Below, one piece after another: positions 11,679 to 23,024 of a DNA stretch of 64,000 bases. The DNA comes from Cantharellus purpuraceus (Eukaryota > Basidiomycota > Agaricomycetes > Cantharellales > Hydnaceae): positions 434,001 to 498,000 of the forward strand of contig JALBUN010000012.1 of the NCBI GenBank assembly GCA_025174535.1, read 5' to 3'. A model generated the notes under the pieces. The model made no database searches. It was not told the DNA's origin and saw only the letters and a program-made list of their open reading frames with translations. A program made the position numbers and the translations under genes. Every line of letters starts with the position of its first letter. The first letter of the stretch is position 1.

Positions 11679-13967
11679 TCAGCACTGCGGGAAGAGGCCC
11701 GCGTCATAGCGTCTTTTAGTCATAGCTAGGGTGCGAATCAACAGAAAAATCCACAAATGAGGTGATGCCAGGCACGTACCAGCGATTATCCCACTTCCAA
11801 CACCGCTGCCATCCTCAGCGTGATGTGTTATTATGTTTCTGGCAAATCAAGATCACTATTGAGTCTCAGAGAGCCGTTGACAAGAAATACAACCCACCGC
11901 CCTTTCTCTCCGAAAATATCAATCAAGCCCTCATGCACGCGTTCTGGGAACTTCGGATATTTCTTTACACCAAAGATCAGCAAAGTGCAGATAAACACTG
12001 CGGCTAGCCAACAGCTCACGTTGTATAAGGACCCGTCAGCGCCGACTAAACAACCGTCTTCGAGATGACCCATTTTACTGACGATGGCAGCGACTCCACA
12101 AGCACTAAGCCGTGCTGCACGCCTTCCCACAAGTCGGGCGAGCGCACGGAAAAATTGACGCTCCGCCAGAGTAGTCTCGATGGCAAAGAAGTGGGTAAAG
12201 ATGCCGATGATCATCAACAACTCATCAGTCGGATCGCTGCAGGGTTGGAGTGATATCAATGCGCAGGGCGAGACGGCAACTCGGTCACGTACCTCTCCAT
12301 AAGGGATAGAAAAGCAGTGTCGAACGCATACGGCTTCTCGAGTTTATAAGTTTCTTGACCAAGGAAGAGAACACCTTCATCAATGAGTTCACAAAGGACA
12401 AGCCTCAGGATTTCCCCGAGGTAGCGACCAGCGATACATTTCTAGAAGAGATGAGCACAAAAACAGACAAAGCAGTGAGACCGCAACGAACCTCGAAGGC
12501 TTGTTCGCCAGGCTTATTGGATGTTTCGTCGACGATGATGTCGTATTTGGTGCGTGGAAGATGCTCGTGCCCAAATGAATCGAACGCACCCTAGAGAACA
12601 TGAAAAGGGTCTATGAGAGGGCACAGATGGCTAAGCAATCCCCACGAACCCACTCGCAGTTAATTGCCATCTCCTGATCGGGTGGAATACCAAGATGCTT
12701 GATTTTATCAATGTTCCCCACTTTCTCCATGTAGGCAGCATTGCAGCCAGTCCCAAAAATGACACCAATTTTCGTGCGTGGGTTGACATAGTGTGAGGCG
12801 ATAAGGGTTCCGGTTGTGTCATTTATAAGAGCAGTGAATTTGACCGGAAGATTCTGCGGGAGGAAACAGTATGAGCTATAGTAGAATATGGAAGGCAGCC
12901 TCGCACCTGCTTCGCAAGTGAGCGACGGAACATCTCAGCAACATCACGACCTTCTGTGTTAGGAGCTCCAAAGCCCTTTGTCCACCGAATGAGCCTTCCA
13001 TGATCGATACGTTCTTGCCTGAGGTCCTGCAATGTTGACATGGGTTCTGCGCCTCGAAGAACGTTTGACTCACTCAGAGGGATACGAGAACTGGCACGAA
13101 CAATAAGCAGTGGTAATGGCAGAGCATTAAACGAGCGAACGGTAAATCCAAGGGCCAATTCCTGGCCTTCTTTTATCTTTCCAATGTCCTCCTCCAGTTG
13201 GGTTGTGATGAACGTGCCCAACGATTGGGCGCAGAAGTCAAATAGCTTTTGGCCGTCCTCATGTTTCTGCTCTTCGGTGAGACGATATTTGGCTTGGGTA
13301 AGCTCAAACTGGCCGTTCCCATTTAGAGTCACGAGACAGACTCGCAAATTAGTACCGCCTAAGCAAGATGACGTCAGTAGCGATTATTCTGTAAATTATT
13401 TGCCAATTTACCGAGATCCACAGCTAGGAAATCGCCTCGCTCATCACCGGTTGGCCATCCGAAAACATACGTTGGAATCATAGGCTGTCATGGCATCGCA
13501 GATAAGACAATGAGGAACAGCGGTGGAGCCTTCCATATGCTGCGGGAAGAATATGCTCACAACAACCTGCCCATACTCCTTCAGGCCCTTTTCCAGGGTC
13601 TCTTTGAATGCCTCTACAATCATCCTCATCCTCTGAGGTGTTAGGGTGAAGCTATATGACAACTACACTTAAAGAACTCTCTCCAAGCTACAACACACTT
13701 ACAGGCTTTCATATTTCCTCAAGTAATCTGACATAGTCCTATCACCCTTATCAGATAAGTGAGTATAATGGTCACTGTTTGGATACTTCACTTCTTGGTG
13801 GCATGGGGAAGCTCCTCTTCATCGTTGGTTCTAGTATGGTACGCCAAGGTTTGCCCCGTAGCGAGCACGATGGAGCCGGACCCACGCCTAGAGCCTGGAC
13901 GAGAGCCTCGAGATCCGAGACTGGGGCGGTCGATGTTCTCCACAGTTCTGTCTTGTACGTGTGTCAT
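11679..13967 (-). CDS. Hexokinase
   Basis: Fourteen exons: 13967-13792, 13738-13703, 13651-13561, 13484-13412, 13358-13141, 13090-13074, 13018-12907, 12853-12650, 12590-12492, 12441-12293, 12236-12020, 11962-11898, 11838-11780, 11725-11679; 520 aa. Phosphorylates glucose and other hexoses with ATP in the cytosol. Family landmarks: DLGGTNLRV (phosphate-1), LGFTFSYPS with RWTKGFG (sugar contact), INDTTGTL with catalytic Asp, VIFGTGCNAAY (phosphate-2), and EDGSGVGSGI near the C-terminus (adenosine contact). The N-terminal 60 residues form a Ser/Arg-rich extension (GSRGSRPGSRRG) ahead of the usual KKTMSDYLRKYE start. Exon 6 is a 17-nt micro-exon encoding FSYPS. Intact and probably functional; which hexokinase paralog (HXK or GLK type) is not decidable here. 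Confidence 0.95.
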
Positions 13968-15382
13968 GTCTGTAGGATGGGAGTACTAGTTATAAAGTGC
14001 GAACACGGAGCGCGCTTGGATTGATCGGTTGTTTCGCGGCATCAAATTGCCACTTGGCACACGACTCCCGCACCGCTGAAGCATTTACTGCAACTACTTA
14101 GTACATCAATAAATCTTCTAGATCTATATACAATTTGTACCAACAGCAGCGCATACGTTACAAGGACTGAGGTAGAAGGCGTATAGGTTTTCAACAAAAT
14201 CACAGCTTTCAGGGGATCGAGTTCGAGCTTGCACCGTAATTTCATCCAATAGTGATCATGCTGAGTTTACAGGTACACAGCTTATGTGAATAGTCCAGCA
14301 ATAGTCAGTATTTGACCGCGACAACCACTTGCATTAGCAATGATACGACTCGACTTTGGCTCTCTAGCGCATCCAAAGGTTCATGACCATCATTTCGATT
14401 TCATGTGCATGGCGGACTACGAGGAGAGCATTTATCATGGCTTGCAAAATTGCTGATAGGTTGAGTTGTAAACTGCTATACAGCAAGACCTGAAGATAAT
14501 TGGAAAAGAGGGAACTTGGGCAGAACAACAAGCAACAACGAAAAGGGATGTTGCGACTCGTATACGCGTGCACCGACACGGATGTTCAGATGATAAGGCA
14601 CTTTTGCCTTATCTAAAAGGCCCAGTTGAGCCACTTAGCGGCCGTATGTAGTGGATAAGATCACCAAACGAGCGTACTAGTATATTGAAGCCAGCTGGGC
14701 CAACTCTCAGAATTCACTGGATAGTGGACATAAACTAATCATAGCGTTTTGATTAGAAGCGGGAGCCAAACAACAAACGGAGAGCCTTAAGACCCGCTGT
14801 AATGTTAGACTAGGTTAGGTCCTTGGCATTTCTTGCAGGTTATGTACTGGGATCTCACCTCACTAAGTTGGGAAATCCAAGAGGCAGTGGGAAGCAGTCA
14901 CAAGGCCAGAAGAACAGGCACATATTGGTTACCCGTTCGCCATCAAAGTCGCGGTTGCTTGCGTAACGTATCATTGTTGGCGCTACGGGCAGGGTATCAG
15001 GGAGCACTGTTCGGTCTAGGGCGTTTAAGACCCTACACCCTACTGGAGCTTAGGGGACCAGGCCAGTTATGTAAAGAGGCCCTCCTGTCCAGCTGTACAA
15101 CGTTCGAATTCTAGAAGCAGACCCAGAATTGGAGTCAAGATCTCGTAAACATTCTCACTGGCGAGTATAATGATATGGTTTAAGACGAATAGTGATCACT
15201 AGGGTTCTTGGCATGTTCGACCAGGTGCCTCAAGGTTTCAGGCTGTACAGTAGTACTAGTGTAGTGGGTATTTTGTCGAAGCGCCACAATCACGCCAGAG
15301 AATTTGAAGAGCCGATAAGCGAAGCGCGTCAAAGCGCTTCAGCTCTACTTCGGCCACGCCGGGTTCACTAACTTCGCCGACG
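13968..15382. other. Intergenic region, about 1.4 kb
   Basis: No gene, RNA or clear repeat recognised on either strand. ORFs of 60-93 codons here have no recognisable motif or splice context. It probably contains the hexokinase promoter (right of 13967) and that of the SPT23-like gene. Confidence 0.5.
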
Positions 15383-18300
15383 ATGAGTTGTACGCTCTCT
15401 ATCTCTTCCAGTCCTTGCAAACGCTCTCGTTCATGCTCTGTCACGGGTTCCGCATCGCCAGATTCGACGTCTTCCGATTCTCACTCATCTTCCGATCCAG
15501 ATACCCACCTCTCCTCGCTTTCTCCCCGACTGCAAACACCCAACACGACCAACTTAAAGGCGGCGTTTGGTATGGATGTCGATGCTTTGTCTAATCCGCA
15601 CATGATGGACCTAGACTCGGAAATGTCGTTTGACGGCGCTATCCACGATCTCCAGTCTATCAGTGCTTTTCAAGGCAGCAGCTTTAATGTTGACGACATA
15701 GTTCTCAGCCACGCCCCCACAATCACTAAGTCCGACATGCTTATGTTGGAGGAAATTATCGAGGATGGGGCATTCGAGTAAGTGTCATATATCCTTTCTA
15801 TAAAAGACGAGACTAACGTTGGTTTATCTACCCAGCCCGGCCACTCCTACTCTACCAACCTACCCTTCATATCCTGCACGCTCGCCTATGTTTCGAGATC
15901 ATTATATACCTTCCTCTACCCTTCAAGAATTACAGCCTCAATTACAGCCTCCTGCGATCTGTATTGACCCATCTTCTACCCAAACACGAAACCAGCAGCC
16001 TGTGCCTGCTGCCGAGCAGTCATTCACGTCTGTAAACTTACCTCCATCGTTCAAAGCGGAGTCGATGAACGTGCTTCCACTTTCAAATGCGCCATCGTCC
16101 TTGGACGACACAAGTCTGAAACATGAATTGTGTGCTGATTCACATCCAGTGCTGCCTTATGATACCTCATGTCCAGCGTTAACCTCCTCAAATGTTGTCT
16201 ATCCGCCGAAAGATGCGTGCTGCGAGTACGTCTGCTTCACTGTATGCGCTTACGATGTTTCTGATGTTTCTGCAGCCTTCCCATATTTTTTCCTAGCGTC
16301 CCTTTGGCAGGGACGAAGTCCCGTGTTGAGACTCAAATCAAGTTGGCTTTCGAGCTTTGTGTTCCCTTTTCACGCTCTTCCTCGTTATCTTTCTCGAGTT
16401 CTTCTCTCGGGATCCCAACAGTCGCTTCACCACGAGCTTCTCCGGTGTCATCTAGTGGGTCCAATTCCCCGAGTGCATCACCGCCCGTTGCTCTCAGGGG
16501 CCTTTCACCTGCGGCAGAGGACACACATCAAACGGCGACACATGATAAGGTCGGGACCTACAAGTACTTGCGGCTTCCTCACGGAACAACTACCAAACGT
16601 CGGTCAGCCAATCCCGCAAGTGTAAAGCGTGAGCCGAAAGCATGTGGTGCGCATCTTCACGGCACCTCATGTATGTAAGTTTCCATACTCATGAAGCACA
16701 GGTGCGGACGCACAAGAGACACTGCAAATGATGGCTGACGTAGTGTGCTGCTCGTCACCCAATGTATTGGTGCAAAGCTGTGCTAGTTGTCAGAGTCGTG
16801 AGGTTCGCCAATCCGATTTCTCTTGTCTACCATCATGCTCATGAGTTTATGCAATGCTAAGGCCAAACGCACTGCTCGCAAAGTCGCCGCTCGTGTGCGG
16901 CCACCGTCGAGTGCACGTCCCAAGTCAAAGTCCAAAGGTACCGGGAAAAGATCAGCTAAAAAATCAAAAAATCAGGAACCAGAATTAGCGGGACTGGAGG
17001 AGGAGGTGGACGTTGAAGAGCCGAACGTTGATGGAAGCATTCTGCAGTTTAATTGTACAGAGATAATCGATTTTTCGGGCGGCGCGGTCATATTGCCCAT
17101 GCGGATCACCTGCTATTGTCGACATCATAAGGAAAAGATCGGGTTTAAGTGAGTGACTGTGTGGTCTCTCTGCACCTCCAACGTTCACTGCACGATGAAC
17201 TCCATTTGACATCTACATACTAACACGACATATTTATCATAGTATTGTTTTCACACTACGAGACCACATGGGCCGCATAGTTGGCAGAGGAACAACACCC
17301 CCTATCCTAATTACTGATGACCATAAGTCAATGAATGCCGTATCCAAGTTACCCCCTATGCATCCTCTCCGGCAGGCACTAACACCACCTACGCCACCTC
17401 ACGTCGCGACTTCACCCACGAGTCACTCTGAAGAGGCACAGCCTACGAACGGCTCTGACCAAACGGGTCGTGCGCCAACTAAACGATACGATGTGGATAT
17501 CGGGATAAAGAAGCGTCGTCCAAAGCCGTACGACGGCCGACCCATGAATCGCACTGTAGGTGTCGGACCTGGTATTGAGGGCAGGCAGGGTGTCGTGTTG
17601 GCCTTACATCCAGCCCATGCTCGGGTACAGGTGTCAACACGGTCTGTGCTCCTCGCGGGTGTTTCCTCTCCTAGTCTGTCAAATGACACTGGTGCCTCAC
17701 CATCGAGATCTAGCTCTTCACCTGCGACACGGTCTCCAACGCCTTCGTGTCATGAAGCATCCTTAGCTCTTTCATCTGCAAATGGCATGCTAGCTCAGCA
17801 GGGGGACGCGTCCGTGTCCGCACCTCGGATGAGGGCCACTGTGTCCCGAGCTCCTTCTCCGGAGCCTGCATATCAGTCCACGGTTGTGTCGTCATCATCA
17901 TCGCTCTCTTGCATATCTCAAGATATCCACGGGACACGACAGGGCCAAGCGTCCCCTAATACTCGGTCATATTCTCAGGAGCAGATGTTAGATACTACCT
18001 CTTTCCCAATTTATCCTCCCCTTGCCTTCCCATCTGATTCCCTTCCGCCACCAAAGATCCACCGTCTGATCCCATCGTCAGGCCCCACATCAGGTGGCAT
18101 AGAGATCACTGTGTTGGGTTCAAATTTCCATGCATCCTTACCTCTTGATTGCGTGTTTGGCGGTGCCGTCGCCAGCTCGACCCATCGTTGGAGTGATAAT
18201 ACGCTTGTTTGTGTCCTTCCACCACGCGCAACCCCTGGGCTTGTCAATGTCGAGTTCAAGAGCATCAAGCAGGAAGGAGGGCAAGACGAAGGGGGCTCCT

Positions 18301-20183
18301 GCCTGTTCACCTACGTGGATGAGTCGGATCGACAGTTGTGAGTTGTTGTTTCTTGTTCCTTCTTGGTCTTGGCAGCTATGTGATGGCCATTGACACGACC
18401 ATGATAGAATGGAGCTAGCCCTTCAAGTCGTTGGCCTAAAGATGACGGGCAAGATAGAGGAGGCCCGGAACGTCGCAATGCGTATTGTTGGCAATACGGG
18501 TACCCAATCTCCCACAATAAGTGCTGGAGAACTCACACAAATGCAAACCCTGTCGGGAACTTCATTTATACATCACTCATTCCTTGGATCACTGAGCGGG
18601 ATGGATCTCGAGACTCTTATCATCAAACTGCTTACGTTACTTGATGTACCCTCGGAGGACGCTTCCAGGACGCTCACATCTTTGCGAGCCATTGATTATA
18701 AGAATGCGACTGGCCAGACACTACTTCATCTAGCTGTTCTCCTTGCCCTTCCATCCCTTGTTTCGTGTCTCATCGGACGTTCCATCGACATCGACGCGCA
18801 CAATCACAATGGACTGACAGCGTTGCACCTTGCGGCTCTCACTGGCTGGAAGGAAGGCGTCGAGATTCTACTCGCTGAGGGTGCCAATAAGGATGTGGTT
18901 GATTTAATGGGTTTGACCCCGGCCCAGCGAGCAAAGAGTGGCCGATTTGAAGAACTTGAGGCCTTGCTCCAGGTTCATCCGCCCACCGCCTTCCCTGACA
19001 GTGAGAGTGGCGATGAGGGCGATGATGAAGCACGAACCAGCGAGTCAGAAGAGTCTGATGCTGGTGCATCAAATGACCCTTCCCCATCATGGTCTGTTGG
19101 TCCTCAGTATCTCACTCGATCGCGCATTGCCTCCTCCAGCCGACCAGATTCTTCACTGGATGAGGACGAGCATTTAGAACCCGAATTGACGCCAGGGGCG
19201 CCGACTGCCCAGCTGGAGGCAACACAAATTGATGATCCACCGGCACTTGGTGAGATGATGAAAGAAAAACCCATTTTGGACGAAAAACATGACGCCTCAT
19301 TTGTTGAGCGGCTGCAACGAACTCTCCCTCAGGGCATCATACCCAATGTGCAGATTCCCGGTTTTCCACAGCTTCAACTCCCCGATATGTTAGCGGCACC
19401 TTGGGGGGTTCTTCCCCAGATTCCTGTGTTCCCCGTGCTGGTGCCTATTCCAAATTTGCCGCATCTTCCAAACTGGCCTGGATTCCCTTGGCCGGATGCT
19501 TTGAGCGGCGAGAAGAAGGACAACCGTGTCAATGATGCGGGTGGCGAGAAGCAGCAGCAGCCACCCTTAGCCATGCTTTGGACAGCATACGACAGCCTTG
19601 CCAACAGTGCTTGGCGGGCACAATGGGAAAAATGGACAGCACAGGTGACGGCGTTACAGAATGCAGACAACCGTGAGGCAGAGCTGCCTCCGTATTCTCC
19701 CCGGCGTGAAGAGCAGCCAACTCAAGAGGAATCGGCAATCTCCGCTCCAGTTCCTGATGATTCTCTTCCCTCTATGCTACGAGTTGTGGCTACGGGGGAC
19801 GTTCTGGAGACGTCCAGTTCTCAACTATCTCCATCGAAAGCCCCCCGACGTGCTGTTTACGGATCTGTCAAGGTTTCCGAGACTGAAGTCGAGTCGTATC
19901 ACTACCCACCTAAGAAAATCAACAAGCGTGAGTATTTGGTACAATCTCTGATCCTGACTCGGCCTGATCTTCGTAACCTAGAGGATCGCATGCTTGTCTT
20001 GTTTTGGCTCCCAATCTTAATCCGTGAGTAATATACAATCGATTGTTTTCATATTAATTTTAAACATTATACTCTCCGGCAGTTGGTTTGGCTTACGCTG
20101 TCTATACCACCTTACCCGTAGCCTTTGCAGGTATCGCTCGGGCTACCAAAAGGGTGCTTCCTCAACCCTTCCAGAGGGGTTAA
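15383..20183 (+). CDS. SPT23/MGA2-type membrane-anchored transcription regulator (IPT/TIG + ankyrin + TM)
   Basis: Nine exons: 15383-15777, 15836-16225, 16276-16670, 16702-16802, 16862-17148, 17243-18337, 18408-19927, 19982-20023, 20083-20183; 1441 aa. The N-terminal third is Ser/Pro-rich with a conserved block (RVETQIKLAFELCV, later YCRHHKEKIGF and IVFTLRDHMG) of the Spt23/Mga2 DNA-binding-like region. An IPT/TIG fold starts near residue 790 (LIPSSGPTSGGIEITVLG), ankyrin repeats lie near 980-1075 (GQTLLHLAVL, GLTALHLAAL), and a single hydrophobic segment near the C-terminus (MLVLFWLPILILGLAYAVY) would anchor it in the ER. In yeast such proteins are released by Rsp5/proteasome processing and activate OLE1, so a role in fatty-acid unsaturation or hypoxia is inferred. 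The 54-nt intron 19928-19981 is in frame and stop-free, so its splicing could be optional. Confidence 0.88.
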
Positions 20184-20476
20184 GCATAATATCGACGTTA
20201 CTTCTGGTCCAAATGTCTATGTTTTATGTTGTGTTTTTCAATGATGTTTATTGAAGATCAAATGTGTCATCCGAAGTTTCAGCTGTGGTTTTCTCCTCGT
20301 ATTTGTGTAGAAGTCCTTATGTTATGCTACAATATACAACTGAATGCACAGACCCAGGGATTGTTCTACAAAGCACAGCCGGCTTGAGCAAGTTGGAGAT
20401 GTGAATGTCGAGGTTCCCTGTCATATTTAGCGACCAGCCTCTCACAATTGCCTGGTACACGTACACCTATGAACGC
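20184..20476. other. Spacer between the SPT23-like gene and the transposon
   Basis: 3' region of the SPT23-like gene. No feature seen apart from the left target-site duplication at its right edge (20469-20476). Confidence 0.5.
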
Positions 20477-21300
20477 CAGTGTTGTTACCGACCCAGGTTA
20501 TTAGCTTTTGGGTCGGAGGCAGTGATTTCAAAATTGAAATGACCGTCTCCGACCCAGGGTTGGATGGGTCAAAATGTCCAAACCACTAGAAATAGAATTT
20601 TAATGGATAATATTGAGTAATGTAGTCTAGTTGGTTAGATCTAGCCTATCATGAGATGACGAACCTTCCCTAGAGCCATTCCTAATATCTCCCTGTATTG
20701 GTAGACTCATCCTGAGCATTCACCTGAGACAGTAACTCATAGAAAACCATATCATCGTGATAATGCTAGATGCGTTAGAGATGCAATGAGTATGTTTGAC
20801 ACACCTTCTGGAAGAAGCACATCCTTTGTTCGCATCTTTTCAACAGTCCCTGCATCAAAGGCTGCTTTCTCATCGCGTTCTAGAAGCTCAAGATGATATT
20901 TGGTTTCGTATCTGCAGTAGGCCTTGAAGTGGGAGGAATTGACACGTTCGCCCTTATAGAAATTGTCCCAACGCCAGGACGGAGGACGCATGTGGCAGAC
21001 TTGGAAGAGGAGCAAAAAAAAAACCATCCACCTGGAAGGGTGCATGTTGCTACCAAAATGATCTACGAGTTGCCAATTTAAGCACCACTCCCCAACTGAC
21101 CCTACTGACCCCATTCGCCTGGAAGGGTGCCTATTTGCTACCAAAATCTACGAGTTGCCAGATTAAGCATTACCCGGCTCCTCTAGACTGACCCTACTGA
21201 CCCGCCAGATTTCCGCTTTTGAAATGACTAACCGACTGACCTATTTAACCCGGGTTAGTCATTTGCGTTTTGACGGGTCGGTAACAACACTGATGAACGC
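20469..21300. mobile_element. Non-autonomous hAT-like DNA transposon with 8-bp target duplication
   Basis: The 816-bp element runs from 20477 to 21292. Its ends are perfect 18-bp inverted repeats beginning CAGTGTTGTTACCGACCC. An exact 8-bp direct repeat, ATGAACGC, flanks it at 20469-20476 and 21293-21300. An 8-bp duplication with CA(G)..(C)TG ends is the hAT signature. Sub-terminal GACCC/GGGTC motifs recur near both ends, as in hAT elements. There is no intact transposase. A minus-strand ORF (21144-20752) includes a stretch (WDNFYKGE..NSSHFKAYC) resembling part of a BED finger, which fits decay from an autonomous parent. The perfect TIRs and duplication suggest a fairly recent insertion. Confidence 0.88.
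21024..21203. repeat. Internal tandem duplication (two units of about 90 bp) in the hAT-like element
   Basis: Units at 21024-21110 and 21111-21203 share CCTGGAAGGGTGC, GCTACCAAAAT, CTACGAGTTGCCA and CTGACCCTACTGACCC, in the same order, with small indels. It lies near the right terminus and is best explained as a local duplication inside the element. Confidence 0.8.
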
Positions 21301-21335
21301 AATATCATTGGCTCGTACATATATCTAACAGGGTG

Positions 21336-22538
21336 ATGCATTTTCCTCTCCTCACAATAGCATTACTTTGTTGCTGCTTGATTGTAGCAGGGCTGACCGT
21401 TGGGCATTTCGCCTCTCTTTCTAGGCTTTATCCGCAGAATGTAAGTGCGCGTCGTCATCTTGCCAAACTTGTTCGGGTTGTACAAAGGCTTGTGAACACA
21501 GGGGCGGCTCACAATGTTCAATGAAGACCAACCAAATCGTATGTACATATTAGCTGATTCCACATTTTACTTCGAATCAATCTGGTTCTCTTCAGCAAAT
21601 GGAAGGCTTTGGGCCCAAGAACCATTGGCACAAGAAATCCATGCGATAGTTGATGACCCGCAATTTGGACCCCTGGCACGTATTGGTAAGTGTCACACAA
21701 GTTCACTTGCTTCCCAGGTTTGTCTAGGCTCCTTATCAATGCTTGTTGTGTGTGCAAGGCGACAACATTGTTATCGATGGCCACAATGCCTCTCTAGGAC
21801 AGTATTTGTGGTCTGGAAGGACCGGGTCATATTATGAGATTCCTGGGGGTTGGCCTGGATGGAAAGGTGATGTTATAGCGAAAGAGTTTTACATCTGGTT
21901 CTGGCCGCATGAGCTTGCCCGAGAGCTCAAATATCTTTCCCGAGTGCGTCACGGAGTCTTGACATTTGACCTATCTCTTTTACTAATTATAGTTGACTTG
22001 ATTAGGTTGGCCAGCTCGTGGCTAGCGACAAGTATGAAGGAATCCAATGGCTTATCATGCACAGACCTCCTGGCGTTCACTTGACCAAGACGCGAGCGTT
22101 CAAAGAAGCATACCAAAAGGGTCGCAAGGAATGCGACGACGTGAGTTCAGCGACGTGCATACGATTTTGCTTTAGGTTGACTGCTTCAACCACCCTTCCT
22201 GAATAATCAGCTTGTGGAGCATGCTTATGAACCTGCGTTCAATGCCATCATTGACTACATTCGAAGATATGGCATCTACCACCAGGTTTTAAATTCCAGG
22301 ATGCTATGGGACGACGCCGTCACCAGTGTCAGCATCTTCGATGTTGGCGACGATATAGAACATGATCCAAAAGATGCAGACAAGCAAGATTTTGTATGTG
22401 GATGACTTGTATCCTGATGTTGTTGTACTAGCCCTCACGTCTCTATAGAAAAACGAGATAGCACTAAATGTATACAAGGCGTGGCCCAACGATGGCATCT
22501 ACTACCAGGATTGGTGTGTCAATGGACAATCTCAATGA
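21336..22538 (+). CDS. Conserved-looking protein of unknown function with N-terminal signal/anchor
   Basis: Six exons: 21336-21440, 21502-21685, 21759-21943, 22006-22140, 22211-22393, 22449-22538; 293 aa, phases consistent. I do not recognise the family. The first exon encodes a strongly hydrophobic segment (FPLLTIALLCCCLIVAGLTV) that would act as signal peptide or membrane anchor. The rest is rich in aromatic residues (DGHNASLGQYLWSG, EIPGGWPGWKGD, EFYIWFWPHELA, NDGIYYQDWC) with few Cys, which suggests a folded secreted or lumenal domain. The start is 36 bp to the right of the transposon's right target duplication, so the element sits in its promoter or 5' leader and may affect its expression. 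Confidence 0.7.
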
Positions 22539-23024
22539 TCTTACAACCCAGTACTTTGTGGTTGCAATCCGAGCTCATCCTAACTCTTCGATATCCTTGA
22601 GACTGCCTTCACACAAATAGAGTTAAAACGTTTCATTTTGGATCCAGACACTCTACCTACCAGACCTAGAAAAAGAAAGCACGAATCAAGAATACCGCAA
22701 CCGTATGTGAAAGAGTCAACAAAGGAAACGGAAGATGCGTCTGTCCTAGGTAGCTTGTTAACAACCGGAAAGACTGACAATGACACAAACAACGGAGGGG
22801 ACGGGTAGGAGATGTGTGTGGAGAATGCCGAGAAACAGACAGGAGAAGAGCCGTACAAGGCACATGCTACATGTGAGTGGAGCTGCTGAGATGAGAGAAC
22901 AGACGACGCGAGCCGCAAAAATAAAATGAAGAGAAAGTATAGACGTGAACGGTGGCGGAGTATAAACGTATAGCAACATAATATGAAGGGGGTTGAACAT
23001 GATATTGACAGGGTGGGTGACTGC
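22539..23024. other. Intergenic region between convergent genes
   Basis: 486 bp between the stop codons of the unknown secreted protein and CCR4. It is purine-rich on the + strand from 22660 to 22960, producing long stop-free but low-complexity minus-strand frames. Probably both 3' UTRs; no gene seen. Confidence 0.5.

Noticed and set aside
14833..15114. 93-codon plus-strand ORF in the 13968-15382 spacer
   Set aside because: No recognisable motif and no phase-consistent splice partners.
20752..21144. 130-codon ORF inside the hAT-like element as a gene
   Set aside because: It spans the tandem duplication and matches at most a fragment of a BED finger; better read as transposase decay.
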